A stretch of 42,610 bases of DNA from Actinomycetota bacterium (GTDB lineage Bacteria; Actinomycetota; Aquicultoria; Subteraquimicrobiales; UBA9087). The notes under the pieces are model-generated. The model was not told the DNA's origin. It saw only the letters and a list, made by a program, of their open reading frames with translations, and made no database searches. The first letter of the stretch is position 1. Every line of letters begins with the position of its first letter. The translations under genes were made by a program, and so were the position numbers. Below, in pieces: positions 24,270-32,421 of this stretch. The DNA lies in NCBI GenBank assembly GCA_030019215.1, contig JASEEZ010000017.1, positions 1 to 42,610 of the forward strand. Direction: 5' to 3'.

Positions 24270-26308
24270 TGATGGAGTCTGTTTGGGGAAGCTTGCCCCT
24301 TTGGATAGCAGTTCTGCCCTTCATTGGGGCTATCTTTCTTTATCTGGCCGGACAGCGTTTCAAGAATTTGAGGGGCCACCTAAGCCTTCTGTTTGTGGGG
24401 ATCGACTTTATTTTAATTCTCTCGGTTTATCCTCAAATTTTCAGGGAACATAAGGCAATTGGTTACATTTCTCCTTTTCTTTCCATATTCCAGCTGTCCC
24501 TCGATCCCTTGAGTTTTTCCCTGGTTGCCCTCGTCTCCTTCATCTGGTTGGCCGTGTCTCTCTTCTCTTTAGGCTACATGGTTGGGGGAGGAAGCGGAGA
24601 GTACCACGCCTTTTCGCTGGTCGCTTTGATGGCGGTTCTGGGGATCTTTCTGGCTGCCAACTTTTTTACCCTCTTTATCTTCTTCGATATCCTGGGTTAT
24701 GTGGCCTACATCTTGATAGTTAACTCGCGCACAAGGGAGGCTCTAAAGGCCGGGACAAAGTACTTAATTATGATCATCTTGGGCGATTTGACCTTTTTGG
24801 TTGGCATCTTTCTCTTCTATTACTACACGGGAGGGGTGGCTTTCACTCCCGCCCTCCATCTCCCGGATTCTGCTAAACTCTCCATCTTTCTTCTGATGGG
24901 AGTCGGTTTCGCCGTCAAGGCCGGCGTGATTCCCCTCCACATCTGGTTGCCCGATGCACATCCTGTGGCGCCCTGCCCGGCTAGCGCTCTTCTCTCTGGT
25001 TTGGTGATCAAGACCGGGGTTTACGGCATAGCCCGCGCTCTCCTGGTGCTTTTCGGTATGGCCAAAGTCGTGTCCGTCGTCAGCCTGTTACTTCTTTGTC
25101 TTGGTGTTGTGAGCATGTTGCTGGCTGTTTTCATGGCTTTGCTCCAGAGGAATGCAAAAAGGATGCTCGCCTATCACAGCATCAGCCAGGTTGGGTACAT
25201 GATTATGGGTCTGGGGTGTGCGGCCTTTCTTGGGAAGGAAGGAATGCTTGCTTTGGGGGCGAGTCTTTTTCATCTGTTCAATCACGCTTTATTTAAGGCT
25301 TGTCTCTTTTTGGGTGTGGGGGCCATCTATCTTCGCACTGGGGAGCTCGATATGTATAAGCTAGGCGGCCTACGGAAGAAGATGCCCTTGACTGCTCTTT
25401 TCCTCATCGTGGCCGCCTGTGGGATCAGTGGAGTTCCTCTCTTCAATGGTTACGTGAGTAAGGCTCTTCTTCATCGTGTCCTGGCCTCCCTCGGTCTATC
25501 TCCGGCCGGTCAAGGTTTGTTGGAGATTGTTTTCATCTCGACTGGTGCTGCTACTTTGTGCTCTTTTGTTAAGCTTCTCAGGCTCACCTTGTTTGGCCGG
25601 ATTCCCGAAAGTTACAGGGAAGTCAAAGAGGTTCCTTTCACATTGGTCTTTCCCACGCTCGCTCTGGCTGCCGTCATCTTGACCATCGGTCTTTTCCCGA
25701 ATCTGCTCTGGAAGGGATTGCTCTTGCCCTCTCTGGAATATCTCGGCTATTCCCCTCCGGTTTTGGCGCAGTTTTCTTCGGTGGAGGTTTGGGGAGCTCA
25801 TGATATTGGCAGTTTTCTCTGGGTTTTAATCCTGGGGCTGGCGATGTATGCTGTTGGGAGCAAATACAAGCTGTTTGAAATTTCTTTTCCACAGTGGTTC
25901 AGTGTGAATTATTGGGTGGAGAGACTCGCTTTTGATCTGCGCTTTGTGTTTCAAGAGAGACGTGTTTTTGAAGCGCTGGAGGAGATTCAACTTGCCCCCG
26001 AACTTAAGTATCTGGCCGTCCGAGAGATGAAGTTTTTTGAGGAAGATGTGGAGAGTGTAACCGAGGGTGTAAGGCGGCTTGTTTGGGGTCTCGAGCGGGC
26101 GATCAAAGATATCCTCCTTTCCATAAAGGATTCTTTCTCTTTTCTCAAGCGGTATTGTCTCCGGGAAATTTGGGAGAAGTTCTTAGCTCGCCCTGCCGAT
26201 TCTCTCGCCGCGAGCAGAATGAGCGAACGAATCGAGGGCTATGTGGTGGAATTGGAGTTTGGTCTTTTCTTGATCCTGGTCTTTATTGTGGCATGTCTTT
26301 TTTGGTAA
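24269..26308 (+). CDS. Antiporter large subunit D-3 (NuoL/HyfB-like) with long C-terminal extension
   Basis: About 679 aa from ATG 24269 (TTG 24266 also possible). The first ~480 residues are the antiporter fold: VKAGVIPLHIWLPDAHPVAPCPAS near residue 215, NHALFKACLFLGVGAI near residue 340. The helix that carries Glu in most relatives reads FIFFDILGYVAYILI, with Asp. Residues ~510-679 add a helix, a long amphipathic charged stretch (roughly 540-650, rich in E, K and R) and a final helix, which recalls the lateral arm of NuoL. It is the last gene of the antiporter operon. Confidence 0.82.
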   Translation: MMESVWGSLPLWIAVLPFIGAIFLYLAGQRFKNLRGHLSLLFVGIDFILILSVYPQIFREHKAIGYISPFLSIFQLSLDPLSFSLVALVSFIWLAVSLFSLGYMVGGGSGEYHAFSLVALMAVLGIFLAANFFTLFIFFDILGYVAYILIVNSRTREALKAGTKYLIMIILGDLTFLVGIFLFYYYTGGVAFTPALHLPDSAKLSIFLLMGVGFAVKAGVIPLHIWLPDAHPVAPCPASALLSGLVIKTGVYGIARALLVLFGMAKVVSVVSLLLLCLGVVSMLLAVFMALLQRNAKRMLAYHSISQVGYMIMGLGCAAFLGKEGMLALGASLFHLFNHALFKACLFLGVGAIYLRTGELDMYKLGGLRKKMPLTALFLIVAACGISGVPLFNGYVSKALLHRVLASLGLSPAGQGLLEIVFISTGAATLCSFVKLLRLTLFGRIPESYREVKEVPFTLVFPTLALAAVILTIGLFPNLLWKGLLLPSLEYLGYSPPVLAQFSSVEVWGAHDIGSFLWVLILGLAMYAVGSKYKLFEISFPQWFSVNYWVERLAFDLRFVFQERRVFEALEEIQLAPELKYLAVREMKFFEEDVESVTEGVRRLVWGLERAIKDILLSIKDSFSFLKRYCLREIWEKFLARPADSLAASRMSERIEGYVVELEFGLFLILVFIVACLFW

Positions 26309-26333
26309 GCTGATTTGGGTTCGGGAGGTATAA

Positions 26334-27203
26334 ATGCAGAGGGGAAAATATTTGAGGAGTGTCATGCTCATAGTCGTCGCCTTCATCTTCGCCAATCTCG
26401 TCCTTTATTTTTCTCGCCCAGAAGGGGTCTTGCTTTACTGGACTATCTTTGTGGTTCCCATGGTAGTGGCAGCGATGACCTACGATGTGCACGGAGCGGT
26501 GATCATCGGTCTGGCGAGTGTGGGTGCGATAGCCTGGTGGATTTATCAACTCATGCCAGGGTTTGAGGAGGTACATATCGCCGTCGGATCTCTCCATCAC
26601 ATCGTTGAGATATCTTTGGGATCAAGTGTCTTTTTGGGGATGGGGATCATCCTTGGGTTTCTCGCGAGAAAGCACAAGAGACAGCAGGCTATTCTGGAAA
26701 GGCTTTCCATCCACGATCGGTTAACGGGGCTTTACAACTACAGCTACTTTTTGGATCGCATAGAGGAGGAGAGGAAGAGAGCGGAGAGGTATGAGAAGTC
26801 CTTATCCTTTGCCGTTTTTGATATAGATCACTTCAAGCAGTTTAATGATACCTTTGGTCACGAGAAGGGCAATTTGGTTCTCAAAAAGGTGGCCCGGACA
26901 ATCAAGAAAAACGTTCGCGCCACCGACATCGTGGCGCGCTATGGTGGGGAGGAGTTCGTCGTTCTTCTGCCTCAAGCTGGCAAGGAGGAAGCGGTTTTGG
27001 TGGCCGAGAGGGTGCGCCAGTCGGTGGAGAAGTTGGAGTTTGAGGGTGATCGGGAGCAGCCCATCGTCAAGAGGACCATAAGTGGGGGAGTGGCCACCTA
27101 TCCTTCGGATTCAAAGGACTCCTCGGGCCTGATCGTCAAGGCCGATGAGGCCTTATATGAGGCAAAGGAGAGTGGCAGGAACAAAATCTGCATAGCCCAA
27201 TAA
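26334..27203 (+). CDS. Membrane-bound diguanylate cyclase (GGDEF)
   Basis: A 289-aa protein. Three to four membrane helices occupy residues ~8-105, followed by a GGDEF domain. The active-site motif is GGEEF, a functional variant. An inhibitory-site motif RATD lies five residues upstream, so product inhibition should be intact. DIDHFKQFNDTFGHEKGN supplies metal and nucleotide contacts. It should make cyclic di-GMP in response to a membrane signal. It starts 25 bp after the antiporter operon and may be co-transcribed. No effector is in the window. Confidence 0.9.
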   Translation: MQRGKYLRSVMLIVVAFIFANLVLYFSRPEGVLLYWTIFVVPMVVAAMTYDVHGAVIIGLASVGAIAWWIYQLMPGFEEVHIAVGSLHHIVEISLGSSVFLGMGIILGFLARKHKRQQAILERLSIHDRLTGLYNYSYFLDRIEEERKRAERYEKSLSFAVFDIDHFKQFNDTFGHEKGNLVLKKVARTIKKNVRATDIVARYGGEEFVVLLPQAGKEEAVLVAERVRQSVEKLEFEGDREQPIVKRTISGGVATYPSDSKDSSGLIVKADEALYEAKESGRNKICIAQ

Positions 27204-27282
27204 ACCCGCTTTTGAAAATTACTTTAATTTGCTGAAGGTGAAAAGAGGTCGACGAAGAATAATTAGGAAGCAAAGTTCATAA

Positions 27283-27431
27283 TTTCTCCGAGCCACGTTT
27301 CCCTAAACCCCGCCATCGGCGGGGGATGGAGCGTGGCCGATAGGGTTTAGTCGGAAACGATTAGGCCTCCCGTGTTTGGAAAGGAGAAAGTTAGCATCGC
27401 CACTTTCTTGCGCGGGAGTGGCATTTTTATT
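27283..27431 (+). ncRNA. Moco/Tuco riboswitch upstream of the wtp operon (predicted OFF switch)
   Basis: P1 is TTTCTCC (27283-27289) / GGAGAAA (27383-27389). Inside: GCCACG (27292-27297) / CGTGGC (27332-27337), the conserved CGATAGGG (27338-27345), a GNRA hairpin TAGTCG-GAAA-CGATTA (27348-27363), and GCCTCCCGTGTTTGGAAAGG, which closely resembles the 3' half of the E. coli moaA-leader Moco element. A terminator follows: GCCACTTTC (27399-27407) / GGGAGTGGC (27414-27422), then ATTTTTATT. AGAAAGT (27385-27391), part of the P1 strand, can instead pair with ACTTTCT (27402-27408) in the terminator. Ligand binding should therefore free the terminator and switch the transporter off. Confidence 0.9.
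27308..27324. repeat. GC-rich palindrome within the riboswitch stem-loop
   Basis: CCCCGCC-ATC-GGCGGGG, identical to the intergenic palindrome at 17398-17414. It lies inside the GCCACG/CGTGGC stem, a part of the aptamer that varies in the copy at 9488-9515. Confidence 0.8.
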
Positions 27432-27454
27432 CGGTGAACCCGATCAGGGTTCAG

Positions 27455-27545
27455 GGGCCGGAGGCGAAGGGCGAGGGACGAAGGACGAAGAATTTTTTCT
27501 CTAAGCTCTGTGCTCCAAGCTCTAAGCTAAATAGGAACCAGGAAC
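27455..27545. repeat. Word-like intergenic repeats after the wtp riboswitch
   Basis: GGACGAAGGACGAAGAA and CTCTAAGCTCTGTGCTCCAAG variants, in the same order as at 15680-15745. Located between the riboswitch terminator and the 59-aa ORF. Confidence 0.55.
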
Positions 27546-27564
27546 CGTTAGGGGGTTATCGGAA

Positions 27565-27744
27565 ATGTGTTGTTCTTCGGATAAGGTTAGGGAGGTAGTC
27601 AAAGAGAAAGCGAGGGATGGGAAGCTTTCCTGTCCGGAGGCGCGAAAAATAGCCAAGGAGCTTGGTGTACCGACAAGAGAGGTTGGATGCGCCGCTAACG
27701 AGCTCAAGATCAAGCTCTACGGCTGTGAGCTAGGCTGTTTTTGA
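27565..27744 (+). CDS. Small Cys-rich HTH-like protein at the head of the wtp operon
   Basis: A 59-aa ORF starting MCCSSDKVRE. The middle (EARKIAKELGVPTREVGCAAN) looks like a helix-turn-helix, and the C-terminus ends in LYGCELGCF. Five cysteines plus the terminal GCxLGCF pattern suggest a metal site. It is the first gene after the Moco/Tuco riboswitch and is followed by wtpA, so a metal-sensing or Mo/W-handling role is plausible. I recognise no named family with confidence. The upstream ribosome site is weak (TATCGGAA). Confidence 0.65.
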   Translation: MCCSSDKVREVVKEKARDGKLSCPEARKIAKELGVPTREVGCAANELKIKLYGCELGCF

Positions 27745-27836
27745 TGTAATTGTCGGCTTTTTATAAGTCGCCGCATCAGGTGGATACGATGGGCAGTTTT
27801 ACATACGATGACGATCGCCGGAAGGAAGGATTCAAT

Positions 27837-28838
27837 GTGGAAACTAGATTAACGAGGTCGATCGTTGTTTCTTTCCTGTTGCTTGCTTTGGTCTTTGGCC
27901 TGATTGGTTGCCTGGCGAGCGTGACCAGGCCAAGGGTTGATCGAGGAAATAATGGGGAGGATGAACTAAAAGGGGACTTGATTGTTTTTCACGCGGGGAG
28001 CCTGAAGGTCCCACTGGAGAATCTGAAGGTGGAATTTGGAAAGGAACACCCCAATGTTGATGTTCTACTCGAAGGAGCGGGGAGCCGTGACACGGCGAAG
28101 AAAGTCAGCGAGTTGGGCAGAAACTGCGATGTCATGGCGTTGGCCGATTACACGGTTATCGACACCTTGCTTAAACCGGGTCACGCTGACTGGAACGTTA
28201 AATTTGCCACGAACAGAATGGTCGTTACCTACACCGAGAAGAGCAAATACGCCGATGAGATAAATACGGGCAACTGGTACGAGATCTTTCAAAGAGATGG
28301 GGTTAGGTATGGTTATTCCGATCCCGATTCCGATCCCTGTGGCTATAGAGCGCGCCTGGTTTTTCAACTCGCCGAGGAGTATTACGGTATGGAAGGCTTG
28401 AACGATGCCCTTGTCGCCCACTGTCCAAAGGAGAACATCAGGCCCAAATCGGTTGAACTTGTGGCTCTCCTTCAGGCGGGTGAGATGGACTATGCGTTCG
28501 AGTATCATTCCGTTGCCAAGCAGCACGGATTAAGGGTTCTTGAGTTGCCCGGTGAAATTAATTTGGGGGAAGAAAAACATGCGGACTTTTATGCTAAGGT
28601 TTCCGTAACTCTTTCGGACGGGGAGATGAAAAAGGGCAAACCAATCGTTTATGGAGTGACCATACCCAAGAACTCCGAAAATCCCAAGACGGCCATGGCA
28701 TTCGTAAAGATGCTCTTGAGCGAGAAAGGGCAAAGGATCTTTGAAGAAGCTGGCCAGCCTCCATTGATTCCACCGCTCACCCCAAACGGGGCAGCTCTTC
28801 CAGTCGAGTTGAAGGATGTGGTGAATAGTGAAGTTTAA
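27837..28838 (+). CDS. wtpA: Tungstate/molybdate ABC transporter substrate-binding lipoprotein (WtpA type)
   Basis: 333 aa from GTG 27837, chosen because a strong ribosome site (GGAAGGAAGGA) precedes it and it yields a proper lipoprotein signal (METRLTR, hydrophobic core, lipobox LIGC). Longer in-frame starts at 27750 and 27789 would add an unusual charged N-terminus. The mature part begins DLIVFHAGSLKVPLENL and continues LLEGAGSRDTAKKVSELG and VMALADYTVID, the WtpA/ModA oxyanion-binding pattern; the later YGYSDPDSDPCGYRARL segment is typical of WtpA. It captures tungstate or molybdate outside the cell. The stop lies inside wtpB. Confidence 0.9.
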   Translation: METRLTRSIVVSFLLLALVFGLIGCLASVTRPRVDRGNNGEDELKGDLIVFHAGSLKVPLENLKVEFGKEHPNVDVLLEGAGSRDTAKKVSELGRNCDVMALADYTVIDTLLKPGHADWNVKFATNRMVVTYTEKSKYADEINTGNWYEIFQRDGVRYGYSDPDSDPCGYRARLVFQLAEEYYGMEGLNDALVAHCPKENIRPKSVELVALLQAGEMDYAFEYHSVAKQHGLRVLELPGEINLGEEKHADFYAKVSVTLSDGEMKKGKPIVYGVTIPKNSENPKTAMAFVKMLLSEKGQRIFEEAGQPPLIPPLTPNGAALPVELKDVVNSEV

Positions 28839-29631
28839 GCGCTCGAGTCTTATGTATTATTTTTTTTCCTTGATTGGCGGGTTGCTGATTCTATTTATTC
28901 TGCTCCCGCTTCTTCACTCGATTCTGTCTCAATCTCCTCCGATACTCCTCAAGGAGGCCACCGACAGAGGGGTGCAAGAGGCCATATTCAACAGCGTTTT
29001 CCTCGCGGCGGTCACCGCGATGGTAGCGGCTCTCCTGGGTGTTCCCCTGGCGTACATCCTCGCTCGAAGGAATTTTTTTGGAAAGTCCCTTGTGGAATCC
29101 GTAGTTGATATTCCCCTGGCAGTACCCCACACCGTAGCCGGCATCGCCCTTCTCTTCGTGTTCGGGCGATATGGTGTGGTGGGAGGCCCCGTGGAGAAAT
29201 ATTTGGGTTTGAGATTCGTTGCCACTAGACTGGGAGTCGTTGCTGCCATGCTCTTCGTCAGCCTCCCCTTCATGGTGAACTCCGCCAGGGAGGGTTTTGA
29301 ATCTGTCGATGTAAGATTAGAACAGGTGGCGAGGACTCTGGGAGCTACTCCCTTTGAGGTCTTTCGCAGGATTTCTTTCCCCTTAGCGATGAGGGGGATA
29401 CTGACGGGATGGGTTTTGACTTGGGCCCGGGCCATAAGTGAGTTCGGGGCGGTGATAATCCTGGCTTACCATCCAATGACTGCCCCCATCAAGGTTTGGG
29501 ATACCTTCACTCAACTGGATTTGAGACATTCATCAGCCGTAGCTGTACTTTTGTTGTCGGTTTGTTTAGTCGGCTTCGTCTCATTCAGGTTGCTGGCGTA
29601 CGGTGGGATGAGGAAGGGTAATGGGAAGTGA
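28828..29631 (+). CDS. wtpB: Tungstate/molybdate ABC transporter permease
   Basis: A 267-aa permease with six predicted helices. The EAA loop that contacts the ATPase reads EQVARTLGATPFEVFRRISFP (residues ~168-188). PLAVPHTVAGIALL and ISEFGAVIILAYHP are typical of ModB/WtpB. GTG start overlaps wtpA by 11 bp, and the end overlaps wtpC by four. Confidence 0.92.
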   Translation: MKFKRSSLMYYFFSLIGGLLILFILLPLLHSILSQSPPILLKEATDRGVQEAIFNSVFLAAVTAMVAALLGVPLAYILARRNFFGKSLVESVVDIPLAVPHTVAGIALLFVFGRYGVVGGPVEKYLGLRFVATRLGVVAAMLFVSLPFMVNSAREGFESVDVRLEQVARTLGATPFEVFRRISFPLAMRGILTGWVLTWARAISEFGAVIILAYHPMTAPIKVWDTFTQLDLRHSSAVAVLLLSVCLVGFVSFRLLAYGGMRKGNGK

Positions 29632-30686
29632 TAGAAGCGAAGAATCTCTCCATTGACCTGGGAGAGTTTAAGTTAGTGAGCGTGAATCTTTCAATAGAGA
29701 CTGGGGAGATATTTGTGGTCCTCGGTCCGAGCGGCGCGGGCAAAACGGTTCTCCTTGAAACGATAGCGGGTTTTTATTCCCCCGACGAAGGAAACATAAT
29801 TCTCGGAGGAGAGCTTGCAAATGATTTGCCCCCCGAGAGGAGAAATATTGGTTTCATGTTCCAGGACTACGCCCTCTTCCCGCATCTCACTGTGGAGGAG
29901 AATATCCTTTTTGGGACTCGCTACAAGCGCATCGAAGGGGCTGAAGAGAAATTCAAGGAAATTGTGGACACACTTAATATAGGGAACATATTGCACAGGC
30001 TTCCAAGAACCCTAAGCGGCGGCGAACAACAGCGGGTGAGTCTTGCCAGGGCTCTCATTGTGGAACCGCAGTTACTTCTCTTTGATGAACCCCTCAGCGC
30101 CTTGGATGAAAGGGTGAGAGAGAGTTTAAGAGATGAGCTCAGAACGGTGTTGAAGAGAATGAACCAGACTTCTCTTTATGTAACCCATGATCAGACCGAA
30201 GCGCTGGTCATTGCCGATAGAATTGCGGTTATGCACGATGGGCAGATAGTTCAGACGGGCAAGCCTGATGAGATATTTAATGCCCCTGTCAACGAATTCG
30301 TGGCGAACTTCGTCGGAGTGGAGACAGTTTTGGAAGGGAAGGTCATCTCACACCACGATGGCATAGCCGTAATCGATGTAGGTGGTGTCGAAGTCGCGGT
30401 AGCTGCCGATATCCCCATGGGCGGCACGGTGCTTCTCGGTGTCAGGCCGGAGAGCGTTGTCTTGGGTACCGTTGATAAAGTTAGAGAGTCGAGCGCTAGG
30501 AACAACTTTGAGGCCAAGGTAACGAAGTTGACACCTTTGGGCGCCGTGGTTAAAGTTGGTCTTGATTGCGGTTTTCCGCTCGTCGCCCTCCTGACGAAAC
30601 AATCTATTGAGGAGCTTGGCTTGACTGAGGGCCGGAAAGTTTTGGCGAGCTTCAAGGCCACTGCCGTGCATGCGATAGCAAAGTAG
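29628..30686 (+). CDS. wtpC: Tungstate/molybdate ABC transporter ATPase with TOBE domain
   Basis: A 352-aa ATPase. Walker A GPSGAGKT near residue 35, Q-loop FMFQDYALF, signature LSGGEQQR near residue 130, Walker B LLLFDEPLSALD and H-loop YVTHDQTEAL. After ~residue 235 comes a regulatory extension with a TOBE-type fold (EGKVISHHDG, then ANNFEAKVTKLTPLG) that in this family can bind the oxyanion and inhibit transport. GTG start, four-base overlap with wtpB. Confidence 0.92.
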   Translation: MIEAKNLSIDLGEFKLVSVNLSIETGEIFVVLGPSGAGKTVLLETIAGFYSPDEGNIILGGELANDLPPERRNIGFMFQDYALFPHLTVEENILFGTRYKRIEGAEEKFKEIVDTLNIGNILHRLPRTLSGGEQQRVSLARALIVEPQLLLFDEPLSALDERVRESLRDELRTVLKRMNQTSLYVTHDQTEALVIADRIAVMHDGQIVQTGKPDEIFNAPVNEFVANFVGVETVLEGKVISHHDGIAVIDVGGVEVAVAADIPMGGTVLLGVRPESVVLGTVDKVRESSARNNFEAKVTKLTPLGAVVKVGLDCGFPLVALLTKQSIEELGLTEGRKVLASFKATAVHAIAK

Positions 30687-31034
30687 TAGTTAGCTGATAG
30701 CAGGTGGCTGATAGCTAATAGCAGATGGCAGATAGCAGATGGCTGATAGCAGATAGATGGCAGGGGCCAGAGATCAGGGGTCGGGGTACAGGGGGCAGAG
30801 ACCAGTTCGAAACTCGAAATTAGGAATTCGGAATTAGGAAAAACTGAACGACTAACCAATTTCTAATAACGAATAACGAAAGATGCTCTAGGCTCCGAGC
30901 CCTAAGCTGATGAGATCTGTCATCTGTGAACTGCCTGCCCGCCAATGCCTAACGGCATAATAGGCGTAGGCAGGCGGGTCAACTAATTCCTAATAACGAA
31001 TTCCGAATAACCAATAACGAATACGGGAGAGGGA
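30687..31034. repeat. Long block of word-like repeats before moeA
   Basis: About 350 bp without a gene. It runs through GCTGATAGCAGATGGCAG words, GGGGCAGAGACCAG, AATTAGGAATTCGG, CTGAACGACTAACCA, TAATAACGAATAACG, and GGCTCCGAGCCCTAAG, in part the same order as at 66-150. A hairpin with outer stem CCCGCC/GGCGGG lies at 30938-30978. Confidence 0.65.
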
Positions 31035-32258
31035 ATGATGATTGAACCGAAAGAAGCACTGGAAATAGTCTTAAAAGAGGCAAAGGTTTTACCTATCGCG
31101 GAGGTTGAGCTCCTTGATTCTTTGGGGCTTGCCCTTGCCGAAGATGTAAATTCCGATGTCGACATCCCACCTTTTGATAACTCGGCTATGGACGGCTTCG
31201 CCGTCGTCGCGCAGGATACCGAGAGAGCAAGAAAAGATAGACCAATTCGCTTAGTGGTAGCTGACACGGTGACTGCAGGTGGCACGAACAAGACGATGGT
31301 GGTCACCGGCACGGCAGCCAGGATTATGACCGGGGCTCCGGTTCCACTCTTTGCCGATAGCGTGATACAGAAGGAGGACACCGAAGTCGATGGCGAACTG
31401 GTGTGCATTTTCAGGGAGGTCAAACCGGGTGAAAATATTCGTCGAGCCGGCGAGGACATCGCCAAAGGGGAGAGGGTTTTTGAATCGGGCACGGAGATCG
31501 GCCCGGCTGAGATCGGCCTTTTGGCTTCTCTGGGAAGAAGCAGAGTCAAGGTTTTTAGGCGGCCAACGGTTGCCATAATGAGCACCGGGAACGAGTTGGT
31601 CGAGCTCGGTGAACCCCTGGAACCGGGGAAGATCAGAAACAGCAATACTTACTCCCTTTATGCCCAGGTGCTGGCCTGTGGTGCTCACCCGGTTTCCCTG
31701 GGCATCGCCCGTGACGACAAAGAAACCATCCGCGAGGTGTTGACCAAAGGAGCCGATTCCGATGTGATCGTGACCACGGGTGGTGTCTCTGTGGGCGATT
31801 ATGATCTGGTCAAGGATGTGATGACGGAGCTGGGAGCGGAGCTGAGGTTTTGGGGAGTGGCCCAAAAACCGGGCAAACCCCTTGCCTTCTGGACTTTTGA
31901 AGGGAAACTCGTCTTCGGGTTGCCGGGAAATCCAGTGGCCACCATGGTTTGTTTCGAGGAGTATGTGCGCCCAGCTTTACGCAAGATGGTGGGAAAGTCC
32001 AGGCTCTTCCGCCCGGAGGTTGAGGCTACTCTGGAAGAAGAGATAAAGAAGAAGAGCGGGCGCTTGCATTATGTAAGGGTAAGGGTTGAGAGGCGGGACG
32101 GCGAATACCGAGTTTCGAGCACAGGTCCCCAGGGGTCGGGCATTTTAAAATCAATGTCTCTGGCCAATGGACTGGCTCTCATTCCCAAGGATGTTTCTCT
32201 GGTAAAAGCGGGGGAGAAAGTTAAAGTTCACCTCATAGATCAGCCGGAGGATCACTAA
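31035..32258 (+). CDS. moeA: Molybdopterin molybdenumtransferase MoeA
   Basis: A 407-aa enzyme that inserts molybdate (or tungstate) into adenylated molybdopterin. The signature PPFDNSAMDGFAV lies near residue 44, GTAARIMTGAPVP near residue 88, STGNELVELGEPL near residue 180, and the MoaB-like domain VTTGGVSVGDYDLVKDV near residue 245 with LPGNPVATMVCFEEYVRP near residue 298. All four domains are present and length is typical. The start ATGATG follows GGGAGAGGGA. Supplies cofactor for FdhA. Confidence 0.94.
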   Translation: MMIEPKEALEIVLKEAKVLPIAEVELLDSLGLALAEDVNSDVDIPPFDNSAMDGFAVVAQDTERARKDRPIRLVVADTVTAGGTNKTMVVTGTAARIMTGAPVPLFADSVIQKEDTEVDGELVCIFREVKPGENIRRAGEDIAKGERVFESGTEIGPAEIGLLASLGRSRVKVFRRPTVAIMSTGNELVELGEPLEPGKIRNSNTYSLYAQVLACGAHPVSLGIARDDKETIREVLTKGADSDVIVTTGGVSVGDYDLVKDVMTELGAELRFWGVAQKPGKPLAFWTFEGKLVFGLPGNPVATMVCFEEYVRPALRKMVGKSRLFRPEVEATLEEEIKKKSGRLHYVRVRVERRDGEYRVSSTGPQGSGILKSMSLANGLALIPKDVSLVKAGEKVKVHLIDQPEDH

Positions 32259-32269
32259 ACACACCAGCA

Positions 32270-32415
32270 ATCCAGCAGAGAGCACAGAGCGATCAGTCGC
32301 CAGGGGCCAGGTATGAAAAACAGTCAAGAGTCAAGGGACGAAGGACGAAGGACAAAAGAAATAAAGTTCTTTAGTTTCCTGGTTTTCATCCGACATCTGA
32401 CATCCGACATCTGAC
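32270..32415. repeat. Word-like repeats between moeA and the CcmC-like gene
   Basis: GGGACGAAGGACGAAGGAC and CATCCGACATCTGACA tandem-like words. The first recurs at 15685 and 27475. Non-coding. Confidence 0.55.
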
Positions 32416-32421
32416 AGAGAA

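Noticed and set aside
27315-27360. CCCCGCC...GGCGGGG hairpin at 27308 as a terminator of the GGDEF gene
   Set aside because: No T-run follows and it lies inside the folded riboswitch aptamer.
30687-31034. CRISPR array in the repeat-rich gap before moeA
   Set aside because: The repeats are short, degenerate and irregularly spaced, with no constant-length spacers and no cas genes.
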